DNA of 26,592 nucleotides, from assembly GCA_030649435.1 (NCBI GenBank), contig JAUSKE010000072.1, positions 1-26,592 on the forward strand, in the 5' to 3' direction. The translations under genes were made by a program, and so were the position numbers. This stretch comes from Deltaproteobacteria bacterium. GTDB lineage: Bacteria; UBA10199; JACPAL01; JACOUP01. Shown here piece by piece: positions 16,407 through 23,442 of this stretch (its first letter is position 1; every line of letters starts with the position of its first letter). The notes beneath the pieces were generated by a model. That model did not search any database. It was not told the origin of the DNA and worked only from the letters and a program-made list of their open reading frames with translations.

Positions 16407-16439
16407 GCAGCTATTTAATTTTAGACTGTAGGTAGCTGC
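16407..16439. repeat. 7-bp inverted repeat downstream of gspN
   Basis: GCAGCTA and TAGCTGC (16407-16413 and 16433-16439) are separated by 19 nt. It could be a weak hairpin at the end of the gspN message. There is no T-run after it, so I do not call it a terminator. Confidence 0.3.
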
Positions 16440-16442
16440 ACA

Positions 16443-16505
16443 AGTGTTTGTAAACAATAAAGCTTCACTCTATTTCATAGAGCAAATTTTTATTGTACAA
16501 ACACT
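16443..16505. repeat. AT-rich 63-bp inverted-repeat element at the convergent junction
   Basis: Outer arms AGTGTTTGTA and TACAAACACT are perfect 10-bp repeats; pairing continues inwards through CAATAAA/TTTATTG with a 2-nt bulge. A separate inner hairpin is CTCTAT-TTC-ATAGAG (16468-16482). The element begins about 40 bp after gspN and ends inside the stop codon of the minus-strand ftsB-like gene. It may be a two-way terminator, a structured RNA or a small MITE-like element. I see no target-site duplication and no similar copy in the window. Confidence 0.5.
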
Positions 16506-16791
16506 AGGGCGAGACAACAAAGGCAATTTCATCCGGGTGAACCATCCCCAGTTCTTCACGGATTGTCCTTTCCAAGCGGTTGGGGTCCCGTAGTGATTGA
16601 ATCAGGAGGGCTGTCTTTTTACTCTGTTGGCCGAGGTCGGTAATCTCCCGGTGCAATTTGTTCTCCAGCTTATTCATCCGGTAGAGATCGATCAACCCTT
16701 GGTGTCCGAAGAGGGTTGCGACAAGAAAGAGAAAGACCGACAGAATGGTAAATTTTTGAAAAGGGGGGTTATTGGAGAGCTGTTTGATCAT
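16504..16791 (-). CDS. FtsB/DivIC-like septum formation initiator protein
   Basis: A 95-residue single-pass protein. Cytoplasmic N-terminus, TM at ~15-32 (TILSVFLFLVATLFGH), then a coiled-coil (~37-70: LYRMNKLENKLHREITDLG...) and the family C-terminal motif LRDPNRLERTIREELGMVHPDEIAF. This is the FtsB/DivIC architecture; these proteins join FtsL and FtsQ at the division site. The ATG overlaps the ruvB stop by 4 nt. It is the last gene of the operon and its stop is within the inverted-repeat element. FtsB assignment rather than a similar small coiled-coil protein is by motif; confidence is good but not certain. Confidence 0.85.
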   Translation of the reverse strand: MIKQLSNNPPFQKFTILSVFLFLVATLFGHQGLIDLYRMNKLENKLHREITDLGQQSKKTALLIQSLRDPNRLERTIREELGMVHPDEIAFVVSP

Positions 16792-17831
16792 GAAAAGAGC
16801 GCCCCTTGCTCTTTGTTTTTGAACGGTCGACCCAAGTGCTGGTAAGCTAGTTTTGTGGCGACACGCCCTCTTGATGTTCTATTCAGATAGCCGCTCTGGA
16901 TCAGGAACGGTTCGTAAACATCTTCGATCGTCTCTTTTTCTTCACTGATGGCGGAAGATAATGTCTCAACACCGACGGGGCCTCCCTCAAATTTATCGAT
17001 GATGGTCAAAAGAATTTTTCGATCCATCGCGTCGAACCCTTTCTCATCCACTTCCAGGAGTGTTAAGGCCTCTCTGGCACCGATCAGATCAATAGTACCG
17101 GCCCGCCTCACCTGGACAAAATCTCGGACGCGGCGGAGCAACCGATTAGCGATACGGGGAGTCCCGCGCGACCGATGAGAAATTTCATTGGCCCCCTCAC
17201 TCGAAATTTGGACGGCGAGGATTTTGGCTGAGCGCTGGATAATCCTCATCAACTCTTCGGGAGAGTAGAAATCGAGACGGGCGGTGATGCCAAAACGGTC
17301 CCGGAGAGGGGAGGTTAAAAGCCCGGCCCGTGTCGTTGCGCCAATCAAGGTAAATTTAGGCAGATCCAGTTTGACCGTCTTCGCCGATGGCCCCTGACCG
17401 ATGATGATGTCGAGCTTGAAATCCTCCATCGCCGGGTAGAGGATCTCTTCAATAATTTTTGAGAGCCGGTGGATCTCGTCGATAAAAAGGATATCCCCTT
17501 GCTCCAGATTGGTCAGGATAGCGGCCAGATCCCCCGGTCGTTCGATCGCTGGCCCCGAGGTTGACTTGATCTGGACCCCCCGTTCATTGGCGATAATGGT
17601 GGCGAGCGATGTTTTACCGAGGCCTGGAGGACCGCAGAAGAGGGCGTGATCGAGCGGTTCTTTTCGCTTTGTGGCCGCCTCAATAAAGACCGAAAGGTTC
17701 TTTTTGACCGATTCCTGACCGATAAATTCAGCAAAATTTCGGGGGCGGAGAGAGTTTTCGATCTCTAAATCTTCAGGGATCGGGATTGGAGTGAGCTCCG
17801 AGTGGCTCCTAGGGTCGGGTGCCGCAGTCAT
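16788..17831 (-). CDS. ruvB: Holliday junction branch-migration ATPase RuvB
   Basis: A 347-residue AAA+ ATPase. Walker A GPPGLGKT (67-74), Walker B ILFIDEIHRL (114-123), the GATTRAG sensor-1 segment and the SPLRDRFG arginine-finger segment are intact. The RuvB-specific C-terminal winged helix is present (ETIEDVYEPFLIQSGYLNRTSRGRVAT). It works with RuvA to move Holliday junctions, and RuvC cuts them. It has an N-terminal extension of about 20 residues (TAAPDPRSHSELTPIPIP). A plausible TAAGG sequence precedes the ATG. A 64-bp gap from ruvA is the largest gap in this operon. Confidence 0.98.
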   Translation of the reverse strand: MTAAPDPRSHSELTPIPIPEDLEIENSLRPRNFAEFIGQESVKKNLSVFIEAATKRKEPLDHALFCGPPGLGKTSLATIIANERGVQIKSTSGPAIERPGDLAAILTNLEQGDILFIDEIHRLSKIIEEILYPAMEDFKLDIIIGQGPSAKTVKLDLPKFTLIGATTRAGLLTSPLRDRFGITARLDFYSPEELMRIIQRSAKILAVQISSEGANEISHRSRGTPRIANRLLRRVRDFVQVRRAGTIDLIGAREALTLLEVDEKGFDAMDRKILLTIIDKFEGGPVGVETLSSAISEEKETIEDVYEPFLIQSGYLNRTSRGRVATKLAYQHLGRPFKNKEQGALFS

Positions 17832-17895
17832 AGGCCTTACTTTTAAACCAGTTTGGCCAGGGAAGCAAGATTTTACTAAAAGGTTTGTTCCTCGC

Positions 17896-18492
17896 CTAGG
17901 CCAATAACTTCAACGCCTCTTTCAGGGCTGTTTCAATTGGCAAACCTTCTTTTAAGGTCAGTTGGGAAATCGTTCGTTCGGCGATCTGGCGGGTGTAACC
18001 CAGGTTGGTGAGTGCGGAGAGGAGGTCGTCATAGATTCTCCGCTTGCTGCCGTCCGGTTCCATCTTGGAGGAATGATGGGTCGCCATAAAACCAACCAGT
18101 TTATCCTTAAGATCCACAATCATCCTCTCCGCTGTTTTACGGCCGATACCAGAAATGGCGGTGAGGCGGACAAGGTCTTCCTTATAGAGAGAGGCGGCTA
18201 GTTCATCCGGGGCGATCCCCGAAAGGATCGTTAAGGCTAGTTTCGGGCCGATACCGGAGACGGTGATCAGTTTTTCAAAGAGTTCTTTTTCGGAAGGTTC
18301 CAAAAAACCGTAGAGCGAAATCTCCCCCTCCCGAACATGCGTGTGGATCAAAAGCACGATGGTTTGGCCGAGAGCTGGAAGACGCTCATGGCAAGAAAGC
18401 GAGAGAAAGGTTTTATAGCCAACCCCTCCCACATCGATAATGATGTGGTCTTTATCTTTAACGACGAGAGTTCCCTTAAGACGCGCGATCAT
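17896..18492 (-). CDS. ruvA: Holliday junction binding protein RuvA
   Basis: A 198-residue RuvA. OB-fold domain I (1-~63: MIARLKGTLVVKDKDHIIIDVGGVGYKTFLS), helix-hairpin-helix motifs (TVSGIGPKLALTILSGI and TAISGIGRKTAERMIVDLKDKL), and the C-terminal RuvB-binding domain III after a flexible linker (LLSALTNLGYTRQIAERTI). Tetramers bind the four-way junction and recruit RuvB. The start overlaps the end of ruvC by 17 nt. Length and motif order are normal. Confidence 0.97.
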   Translation of the reverse strand: MIARLKGTLVVKDKDHIIIDVGGVGYKTFLSLSCHERLPALGQTIVLLIHTHVREGEISLYGFLEPSEKELFEKLITVSGIGPKLALTILSGIAPDELAASLYKEDLVRLTAISGIGRKTAERMIVDLKDKLVGFMATHHSSKMEPDGSKRRIYDDLLSALTNLGYTRQIAERTISQLTLKEGLPIETALKEALKLLA

Positions 18493-18967
18493 AGCTTTTC
18501 ATCTTCCTCGATTGGAAATGGCAAAAGGCGATGGCCAGCGCATCGGAGGCATCGACCGCCGACGGTTCGGGCAATTTTAAGAGCCGCTGGATCATCTTTT
18601 GGACCTGTTGTTTATCCGCCTGCCCATAGCCGGTAATCGCCTGCTTCACCTCGCGGGCACTGTATTCAAACATCGGGAGTCCTTGATTTTCAATCGCAAG
18701 CAGGGCCACACCTCGGGCCTCTCCCAGCTTGAGGGCAGACCGAACGTTTTGCGCGAAGAAGACCTCTTCGATCGCCACTTCATCCGGGCGGAATTTTTTG
18801 AGAAGAATTCCTAAGTTTGTGTAGATTTCGTGGAGACGGGCCGAAAAAAGTTTGCGAGGGGAGGGGGCAATCACACCGCTATCAACATGCAAAATGTCGG
18901 CGCCATTCTTTTCAAGAACTCCGTAACCGGTCACCAGCGATCCAGGGTCTATCCCAAGGATTCTCAT
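18476..18967 (-). CDS. ruvC: Holliday junction resolvase RuvC
   Basis: A 163-residue RuvC endonuclease with an RNase H-like fold. The four catalytic acidic residues can be placed: Asp7 (GIDPG), Glu in the AIEEVFFAQN segment near 67, and two Asp in VDASDALAIAFCH near 139 and 142. The SALKLGEARGVALLA and ITGYGQADKQQV segments are also family signatures. It cuts Holliday junctions as a dimer. The ATG directly follows the yebC stop codon (TAGATG) and the end overlaps ruvA. Confidence 0.97.
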   Translation of the reverse strand: MRILGIDPGSLVTGYGVLEKNGADILHVDSGVIAPSPRKLFSARLHEIYTNLGILLKKFRPDEVAIEEVFFAQNVRSALKLGEARGVALLAIENQGLPMFEYSAREVKQAITGYGQADKQQVQKMIQRLLKLPEPSAVDASDALAIAFCHFQSRKMKSYDRAS

Positions 18968-19717
18968 CTAGATTGCAATCTTTTCCATCACCTCTTTGGG
19001 GATGTCGAAGTTGGCATAAACATTTTGGATGTCATCATGATCCTCCAGCGCCTCCATCAACTTGATCATCTGTTCGGCGGCAGCACCAACGAGTGGGACA
19101 GTGTTTTGCGGAACCATGGTGACTTCTCCATCGGTTGGTTTCAATCCTTTGTCGATCAAGTCCTTCTTCACCTTTTCAAAGGTATGAGGATCGGTCCAGA
19201 CGTCGAAAGTTTCCCCTTCGTCCTTAATATCCTCAGCACCGACCTCAAGGGCGACATCCATCAGCTGTTCCTCGCTGACTTTTGACTTGTCATAATGGAG
19301 GATCCCTTTTTTGGAAAAGACCCAAGAGACAGAACCAGGTTCTCCCAAATTACCACCATTTCTCGAAAGAATGTGACGTATTTCCGCAATGCTCCTGTTC
19401 TTGTTGTCGGTCATGACATCAAACATGATGGCGACACCACCGGGGCCATACCCTTCATAAGTGCTTTCTTCATAATTGACCCCTTCCAGCTCCCCGGTCC
19501 CTTTTTTAATCGCACGGGTGATATTATCTTGAGGCATATTGGCCGCCTTGGCCTTTTCAAGAACTGTTCGAAGGCGGGGGTTATTGTTGGGATCACCACC
19601 ACCGGCCTTGGCAGCCACCGTTAGCTCGCGGATAACCTTGGTAAAGACCTTTCCCCGTTTGGCATCCGAAGCCCCTTTTTTTCTTTTTATGGTGGCCCAC
19701 TTGGAATGACCCGACAT
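18968..19717 (-). CDS. yebC: YebC/PmpR family translation/transcription factor
   Basis: A 249-residue YebC family protein. Begins MSGHSKWATIKRKKGASDAKRGKVFTK, the strongly conserved family N-terminus, and continues through the AKAANMPQDNITRAIKKGTGE and YEGYGPGGVAIM segments. Members act as transcription regulators (PmpR) or, as shown for some, assist ribosomes at proline-rich sequences. The chosen ATG is supported by AAGGAG six nt upstream (19724-19729); an upstream in-frame start at 19786 overlaps the RDD gene and does not fit the family. A yebC-ruvC-ruvA-ruvB order is common in bacteria. Confidence 0.97.
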   Translation of the reverse strand: MSGHSKWATIKRKKGASDAKRGKVFTKVIRELTVAAKAGGGDPNNNPRLRTVLEKAKAANMPQDNITRAIKKGTGELEGVNYEESTYEGYGPGGVAIMFDVMTDNKNRSIAEIRHILSRNGGNLGEPGSVSWVFSKKGILHYDKSKVSEEQLMDVALEVGAEDIKDEGETFDVWTDPHTFEKVKKDLIDKGLKPTDGEVTMVPQNTVPLVGAAAEQMIKLMEALEDHDDIQNVYANFDIPKEVMEKIAI

Positions 19718-19723
19718 AGAGAT

Positions 19724-19729
19724 CTCCTT
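19724..19729 (-). promoter_or_regulatory. Shine-Dalgarno of yebC overlapping the upstream stop codon
   Basis: AAGGAG, six nt before the yebC ATG. Its first two As are the last two bases of the RDD gene TAA stop, so termination and re-initiation are very close. It decides the yebC start. Confidence 0.75.
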
Positions 19730-20882
19730 ACTTTTTAAGAAATGGTATTGACGGTAACGAAGGGATCTTCCCCTTGATCTCTTCAAGAAGAGGGGTGAGT
19801 TTGTAGAATGGGATTCGATCCAGTTGACTCAAATAAGGTTCCAACTTTTCAGTTTCGAACGGCCGGCCGGCAATGTTGATGTCGTAACCCTTTTCTAAAA
19901 AGTTTTTGGGGTTGTGCCAGCCGAGGGTGCCCAGGGAACTGACAACAATGAGGGAGACGAGAAAGATCAGAGGGTAGTACCAGCGGTAGGCAGTTCGAAT
20001 GACGACGGTCCGTCCTGCCGTATCCCCAGGTCTTTGCCTTTTTCGTGAAAGAAGGGTGCAGAGGTAACTGACCGGATTCAGATCGAAAGGGAGAAAAAGT
20101 GATCGGGTCAAGATCCCGGAAATACCAATCCGCTGGCCTGATTCCTGCGAGAGCTTGAGGCCAAGAAGGAGCTTGCCGGGTGTCCCCTCAAAAAGGAGAT
20201 TTAAGGTGAAGAGGTAGAGGAGCGCGACGAGAGGGGTTAGATTCAAAAAAAGGAGGTTTAACGGACCCTGACCGACAGGGATCATTAAGAGGTAGCCGCC
20301 GACCCACCCAATAAAAAGGAGGAGGTCAATCACAAAACAGAGGGTCCGTCGGAGCGTCGAGGCGTAGCGGCGTTCCTCCTCAATAGGCTTGTCTGACTTT
20401 TGCCTGACGACGATTGTTTGGGAGAGGATATCTCCCAGCCGCTGACGGTTTCGAGTCCCTTCAATCAGGGCGATCAAAAAGATTGGGAAGCCCAAGAGAT
20501 CGATGAAGCGGATGAGATTGCGAAGAATAATTGAGAAGAGCGAAGCGGCGCGCCCCTCTGAGTGAAGGACCCGGATACCGACCAAGAGCTTGCCTGGCGT
20601 AGCGGCAAAAATCCCCTCAAAGAGGAGGTGGTAGAGAAAGATAAAAGAGAGGCTAGTGGAGAGAAAGAGGACCTGCTGAAAGCCATGGAAATGGGGGAGC
20701 GGGCGCAGTTCCCCCTTGAAAAAGAGGGTCAAGGTGCCGGACCAGATCCAGATAAGGTACCCCAAGATGATCGAATCGAGAACGAACGCGGCAAAGCGGT
20801 CGTTCAGCGAGGCGAGTTTGAAGACAAAACTCTCTTCTTGGGTTTTATCTTCCGGGAACGTGTCAATTAATTCTTCGCTCAT
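19728..20882 (-). CDS. Double RDD-domain membrane protein, function unknown
   Basis: A 384-residue polytopic membrane protein with two RDD domains in tandem. The first (~22-165) starts LNDRFAAFVLDSIIL and has FAATPGKLLVGIRVL and RQRLGDILSQTIVV. The second (~172-300) starts TLRRTLCFVIDLLLF and has FEGTPGKLLLGLKL and RQRPGDTAGRTVVI. A further TM helix (~305-325) and a soluble tail without known motifs follow. RDD proteins are mostly uncharacterised; some are reported to affect ion transport. A single RDD domain per protein is the usual form, so the duplication is uncommon. It begins within the ATGA overlap with the GDPD gene. I do not assign a specific role. Confidence 0.82.
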   Translation of the reverse strand: MSEELIDTFPEDKTQEESFVFKLASLNDRFAAFVLDSIILGYLIWIWSGTLTLFFKGELRPLPHFHGFQQVLFLSTSLSFIFLYHLLFEGIFAATPGKLLVGIRVLHSEGRAASLFSIILRNLIRFIDLLGFPIFLIALIEGTRNRQRLGDILSQTIVVRQKSDKPIEEERRYASTLRRTLCFVIDLLLFIGWVGGYLLMIPVGQGPLNLLFLNLTPLVALLYLFTLNLLFEGTPGKLLLGLKLSQESGQRIGISGILTRSLFLPFDLNPVSYLCTLLSRKRQRPGDTAGRTVVIRTAYRWYYPLIFLVSLIVVSSLGTLGWHNPKNFLEKGYDINIAGRPFETEKLEPYLSQLDRIPFYKLTPLLEEIKGKIPSLPSIPFLKK

Positions 20883-21631
20883 TTTTTTCTGTCGATTCGT
20901 TCGAGAACCTTTCTCGGATGATCGGTAATAATACCGGTCAGATCCATCGATAAGGCCCGTTCTATATCATTCTCTTCATTCACGGTCCAAACAAAAATCC
21001 TGTACCCCTCTTTTTTGAAAGCTTCAACCCTTTCTTTTGTGGCGAGCCGGAGCGAGAGGTGGAGGGAGGATGGCCTAAGACAGTGACGCACCCAAGCATT
21101 TCTTCCGGGGAGCGACATCCCCTCCCAAAAAAGAAGGCCGCACCGAACGGAGGAAAATTTCTTCTTAAAGTAGAAGAGGGGGAGGGGGTTGAAAGAGGAA
21201 ATCAAGAACTGTTCTGAGTCGTATTTTGAAATAATAGAACCAATAGAATTAGACAGTTGAATTGAATTAATTAGAGAACACTTTAGCTCTATATTAAAGA
21301 GGCCACGCCCTTTGACAAGGTCACAGGCTTCTTCGAGGGTTGGGATTTTGTATCGCCCTCCAAGCCGTATTTTTTTGATCTCTTCCGCAGTTCGCCCCTC
21401 AATCCGGCCCCCCCTTCCGGTGAGTCGCTCAAAGTTTTCGTCGTGATACAGAAACGGGACCCCATCGGCACTCAGCCGGACATCGACCTCGACGCCGTCG
21501 GCCCCCAGTTTGAGGGCAGAATCGATCGCCTCCAGCGTATTTTCAACTGCCGTTTCGGTATCTCCGCGATGGGCCAATACAAGAGGCCTGCCCTGCGCCC
21601 TGAGCGTAGTCGAAGGGTCGAAGGGACTCAT
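20879..21631 (-). CDS. Glycerophosphodiester phosphodiesterase (GDPD) family protein
   Basis: A 250-residue GDPD with a TIM-barrel fold. The catalytic set is visible: HRG at 21-23, the ENT at 30-32, Glu48 and Asp50 (DGVEVDVRLSADG), His63 (YHDE), then NIELK and a closing FVWTVNEENDIERALSMDLTGIITDHP. Such enzymes hydrolyse glycerophosphodiesters to glycerol 3-phosphate and an alcohol. No signal peptide is visible, so cytoplasmic action is likely. Residues 2-14 (SPFDPSTTLRAQG) do not belong to the domain; they are encoded by a repeat-like sequence. The ATG overlaps the rsmE stop (ATGA). Confidence 0.9.
   Translation of the reverse strand: MSPFDPSTTLRAQGRPLVLAHRGDTETAVENTLEAIDSALKLGADGVEVDVRLSADGVPFLYHDENFERLTGRGGRIEGRTAEEIKKIRLGGRYKIPTLEEACDLVKGRGLFNIELKCSLINSIQLSNSIGSIISKYDSEQFLISSFNPLPLFYFKKKFSSVRCGLLFWEGMSLPGRNAWVRHCLRPSSLHLSLRLATKERVEAFKKEGYRIFVWTVNEENDIERALSMDLTGIITDHPRKVLERIDRKK
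21598..21625. repeat. Dispersed-repeat-like sequence at the GDPD N-terminus
   Basis: CCCTGAGCGTAGTCGAAGGG followed by TCGAAGGG. This core, read in reverse as CCTTCGACTACGCTCAGG, is a dispersed repeat type that I recognise from many unrelated bacterial genomes. Here it encodes PFDPSTTLRAQG just after the GDPD start. I see no other copy in this window. Confidence 0.6.
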
Positions 21632-22404
21632 AAAACCCCCAATTCATGTTGAAGGAGGGAGAGAAAGACGATGGTTGCGGTTTCGGCCCGAAGGATCCGG
21701 TGGCCGAGCGTGATCGGAATAAAACCGGCCGCTTTTGTTTCTTCCAGCTCCTCTTCCGAAAAACCTCCCTCCGGTCCGATGAGGCAGACTACTTTCTCAA
21801 TCTGAAACGCAGGCATGTTTCGAAGTGCCGTACCGACCGCCGGTTCCCTTAAAATATCCCTCAGGCGGTTCTTGGTTTCCCTCTCCCAGAGGATGAGCTT
21901 GACCGCCGTGGCCTCCACGCCATCAAGCAGTTGGGTGAGCGGTTGTGGTGGTACGATCTCTGGCAAGCTGCTTCGGCCACACTGTTTGGCGGCGGCGAGC
22001 GCAATTTTTTCCCATCGGGTTGTTTTTTCGGTCCCTTTGGGTGAATCACCCTTGGGGATTGTTCGCGAGGAGGAAAACGGGATAATCTTTGAAACTCCCA
22101 ATTCGGTCGCCTTCTGGATCACAAATTCCATCTTGTCGCTCTTCAAGAGCGCCTGGCCTAGGGTGATTTGGAATCTTTCTTCCGGTACTTTATGTTTTTC
22201 AATGAGGTGGATCTGGACCGTTGTGCCGAGGCTTGCGATCTTTCCCTTGAACTGATGACCCTGACCGTCAAAGACATTGACGGTGTCACCGATTTCGAGA
22301 CGGAGCACTGTTCGCAGGTGCCGCGCCTCGCTCCCTTTTAGAAAGGCCGAATCGGCGCTGAGATTTTCCGGAGAGACATAGAAAGAGGGCATAGGTGACT
22401 TCAT
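21628..22404 (-). CDS. rsmE: 16S rRNA m3U1498 methyltransferase RsmE
   Basis: A 258-residue SPOUT-class methyltransferase that methylates N3 of U1498 in 16S rRNA. A PUA-like N-terminal domain (~5-75: FYVSPENL, KGSEARHLRTVLRLEIGD, VFDGQG) precedes the SPOUT domain with LLKSDKMEFVIQKATELGVSKIIPF, RWEKIALAAAKQCGR, LIGPEGGFSEEEL and the knot segment LGHRILRAETA. Start at 22404; an alternative ATG four codons further in (22392) is also possible, and neither has a clear Shine-Dalgarno sequence. The segment encoding KGDSPKG contains a GGGTGATTCACCC palindrome. It is the first gene of the minus-strand operon. Confidence 0.96.
   Translation of the reverse strand: MKSPMPSFYVSPENLSADSAFLKGSEARHLRTVLRLEIGDTVNVFDGQGHQFKGKIASLGTTVQIHLIEKHKVPEERFQITLGQALLKSDKMEFVIQKATELGVSKIIPFSSSRTIPKGDSPKGTEKTTRWEKIALAAAKQCGRSSLPEIVPPQPLTQLLDGVEATAVKLILWERETKNRLRDILREPAVGTALRNMPAFQIEKVVCLIGPEGGFSEEELEETKAAGFIPITLGHRILRAETATIVFLSLLQHELGVL
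22037..22051. repeat. Short palindrome shared with the antitoxin/kinase intergenic region
   Basis: GGGTGAATCACCC (22039-22051) is a 13-bp palindrome within rsmE. With two extra bases, a 15-mer is repeated in reverse orientation at 1132-1146. It encodes KGDSPK in a loop of RsmE. Numerically a 15-mer match in 26.6 kb could be chance. Confidence 0.3.
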
Positions 22405-22462
22405 AGTGGAGAGTGAACTTCTTGTAAAGTGAAAGGCGTCATGTTAGGGGACGAGGCATTCT
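22405..22462. promoter_or_regulatory. Divergent intergenic region rsmE / ROK kinase
   Basis: This 58-bp gap must hold the start signals of both the minus-strand rsmE operon and the plus-strand ROK kinase. I find a GAGG ribosome-binding site for the kinase (six nt before its ATG). I do not see convincing -35/-10 pairs on either strand, so promoters cannot be placed. Confidence 0.4.
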
Positions 22463-23419
22463 ATGACACTAGCCATCGGCATTGATGTGGGGGGGACGAA
22501 TATCCGTGGTGGGGTGGTGGATGAAACGGGCAAAATCCTGAAGCGAGCCCGGCTCTCCTCTGATTCTCGTTTGGGCAAGGGTCACTTTTTAAATCAGCTT
22601 AAGAAGGTGGTCGATGAATTAGGTGTAGTGGCGGCTGGGCCGCCACTACTACAGGGCATTGCTATTGGCCTGCCAGGGATCGTTGATCCGGCGCAAGGGA
22701 TCGTCTATGCCTCCCCCCATTTTGAAGACTGGAAGAACTGGAACGCCGTCAATGATATTGAAAAACTGTTGGGGCGACGACCAGAAATCGACAACGACGC
22801 TAACTTTGCCGTACTGGGGGAGGGTTGGCTTGGGGCTGCAAAGGAATGGCCGCATTATCTCATGATAACCTTGGGGACCGGTATCGGTGGCGGGATTGTG
22901 ATCGATAAAAAAGTTTGGCATGGGGATCGCGGTTTTGCCGGAGAGTTTGGGCACATTATTGTCGAAACGGAGGGGCCTCGCTGTTTTTGCGGAGGGCGAG
23001 GGTGTCTTGAGATGTTTGCCTCGGCGACCGGTTTGAAGATCCTGATCGAAGAGGCTCCCGAGGCGATCGACAAGCGTGATTTTCTCCGCTTGTGCGACAA
23101 AGAGATTGAAGGGATCACGATGGAGGAGGTTTATCGGTTGGCTCAGGACGGCAACTCTTTTGCCATCAGTCTTTTTAAAAGGGTCGGTTTTTATCTCGGT
23201 GTTGGTATCGCCTCTTTGGTGAACACCTTGGGGATGGAACGGGTTGTTATCGGTGGCGGCATTCGGGCCGCCTGGGATTTCTTTATCGGCGAGGCGAAGA
23301 AGGAAGTCGGGAAGAGGACCTACAAAGAAACCGCCGCGAGGCTTCAGATTGTTCCCTCCGCTCTTGGTGATGATGCCGGTATCCTCGGTGCTGCCGCAAG
23401 AGTATTTACTTTGAGCTGA
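22463..23419 (+). CDS. ROK-family sugar kinase (glucokinase-like)
   Basis: A 318-residue ROK kinase. Phosphate-binding loop IGIDVGGTNIRGGVVD; catalytic Asp112 in IDNDANFAVLGE; LGTGIGGGIVID; then the ROK zinc site with His164 (EFGHI) and Cys174, Cys176, Cys181 (CFCGGRGCLE), all intact. C-terminal VVIGGGI and GDDAGILGAA complete the fold. Enzymes of this family phosphorylate glucose, N-acetylglucosamine or similar sugars with ATP in the cytoplasm; the preferred sugar cannot be told from motifs alone. An 11-bp palindrome (22625-22649) encodes residues 55-63 in the loop before GIAIGLPG. GAGG precedes the ATG. A 23-bp gap separates it from the transporter. Confidence 0.92.
   Translation: MTLAIGIDVGGTNIRGGVVDETGKILKRARLSSDSRLGKGHFLNQLKKVVDELGVVAAGPPLLQGIAIGLPGIVDPAQGIVYASPHFEDWKNWNAVNDIEKLLGRRPEIDNDANFAVLGEGWLGAAKEWPHYLMITLGTGIGGGIVIDKKVWHGDRGFAGEFGHIIVETEGPRCFCGGRGCLEMFASATGLKILIEEAPEAIDKRDFLRLCDKEIEGITMEEVYRLAQDGNSFAISLFKRVGFYLGVGIASLVNTLGMERVVIGGGIRAAWDFFIGEAKKEVGKRTYKETAARLQIVPSALGDDAGILGAAARVFTLS
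22625..22649. repeat. In-frame palindrome inside the ROK kinase gene
   Basis: GTAGTGGCGGC and GCCGCCACTAC are perfect 11-bp arms around TGG. It starts at the first base of codon 55 and encodes VVAAGPPLL in a surface loop before GIAIGLPG. Its start, with the preceding GGT codon (GGT-GTA-GTG-GC), matches that of the trpE element (GGT-GTA-GGG-GC) at 10 of 11 bases. Confidence 0.65.
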
Positions 23420-23442
23420 TCCTCTGGTACCAGCGACAGTCA

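Noticed and set aside
19718..19786. Upstream start for yebC
   Set aside because: The conserved family N-terminus MSGHSKW begins at 19717 and has its own AAGGAG.
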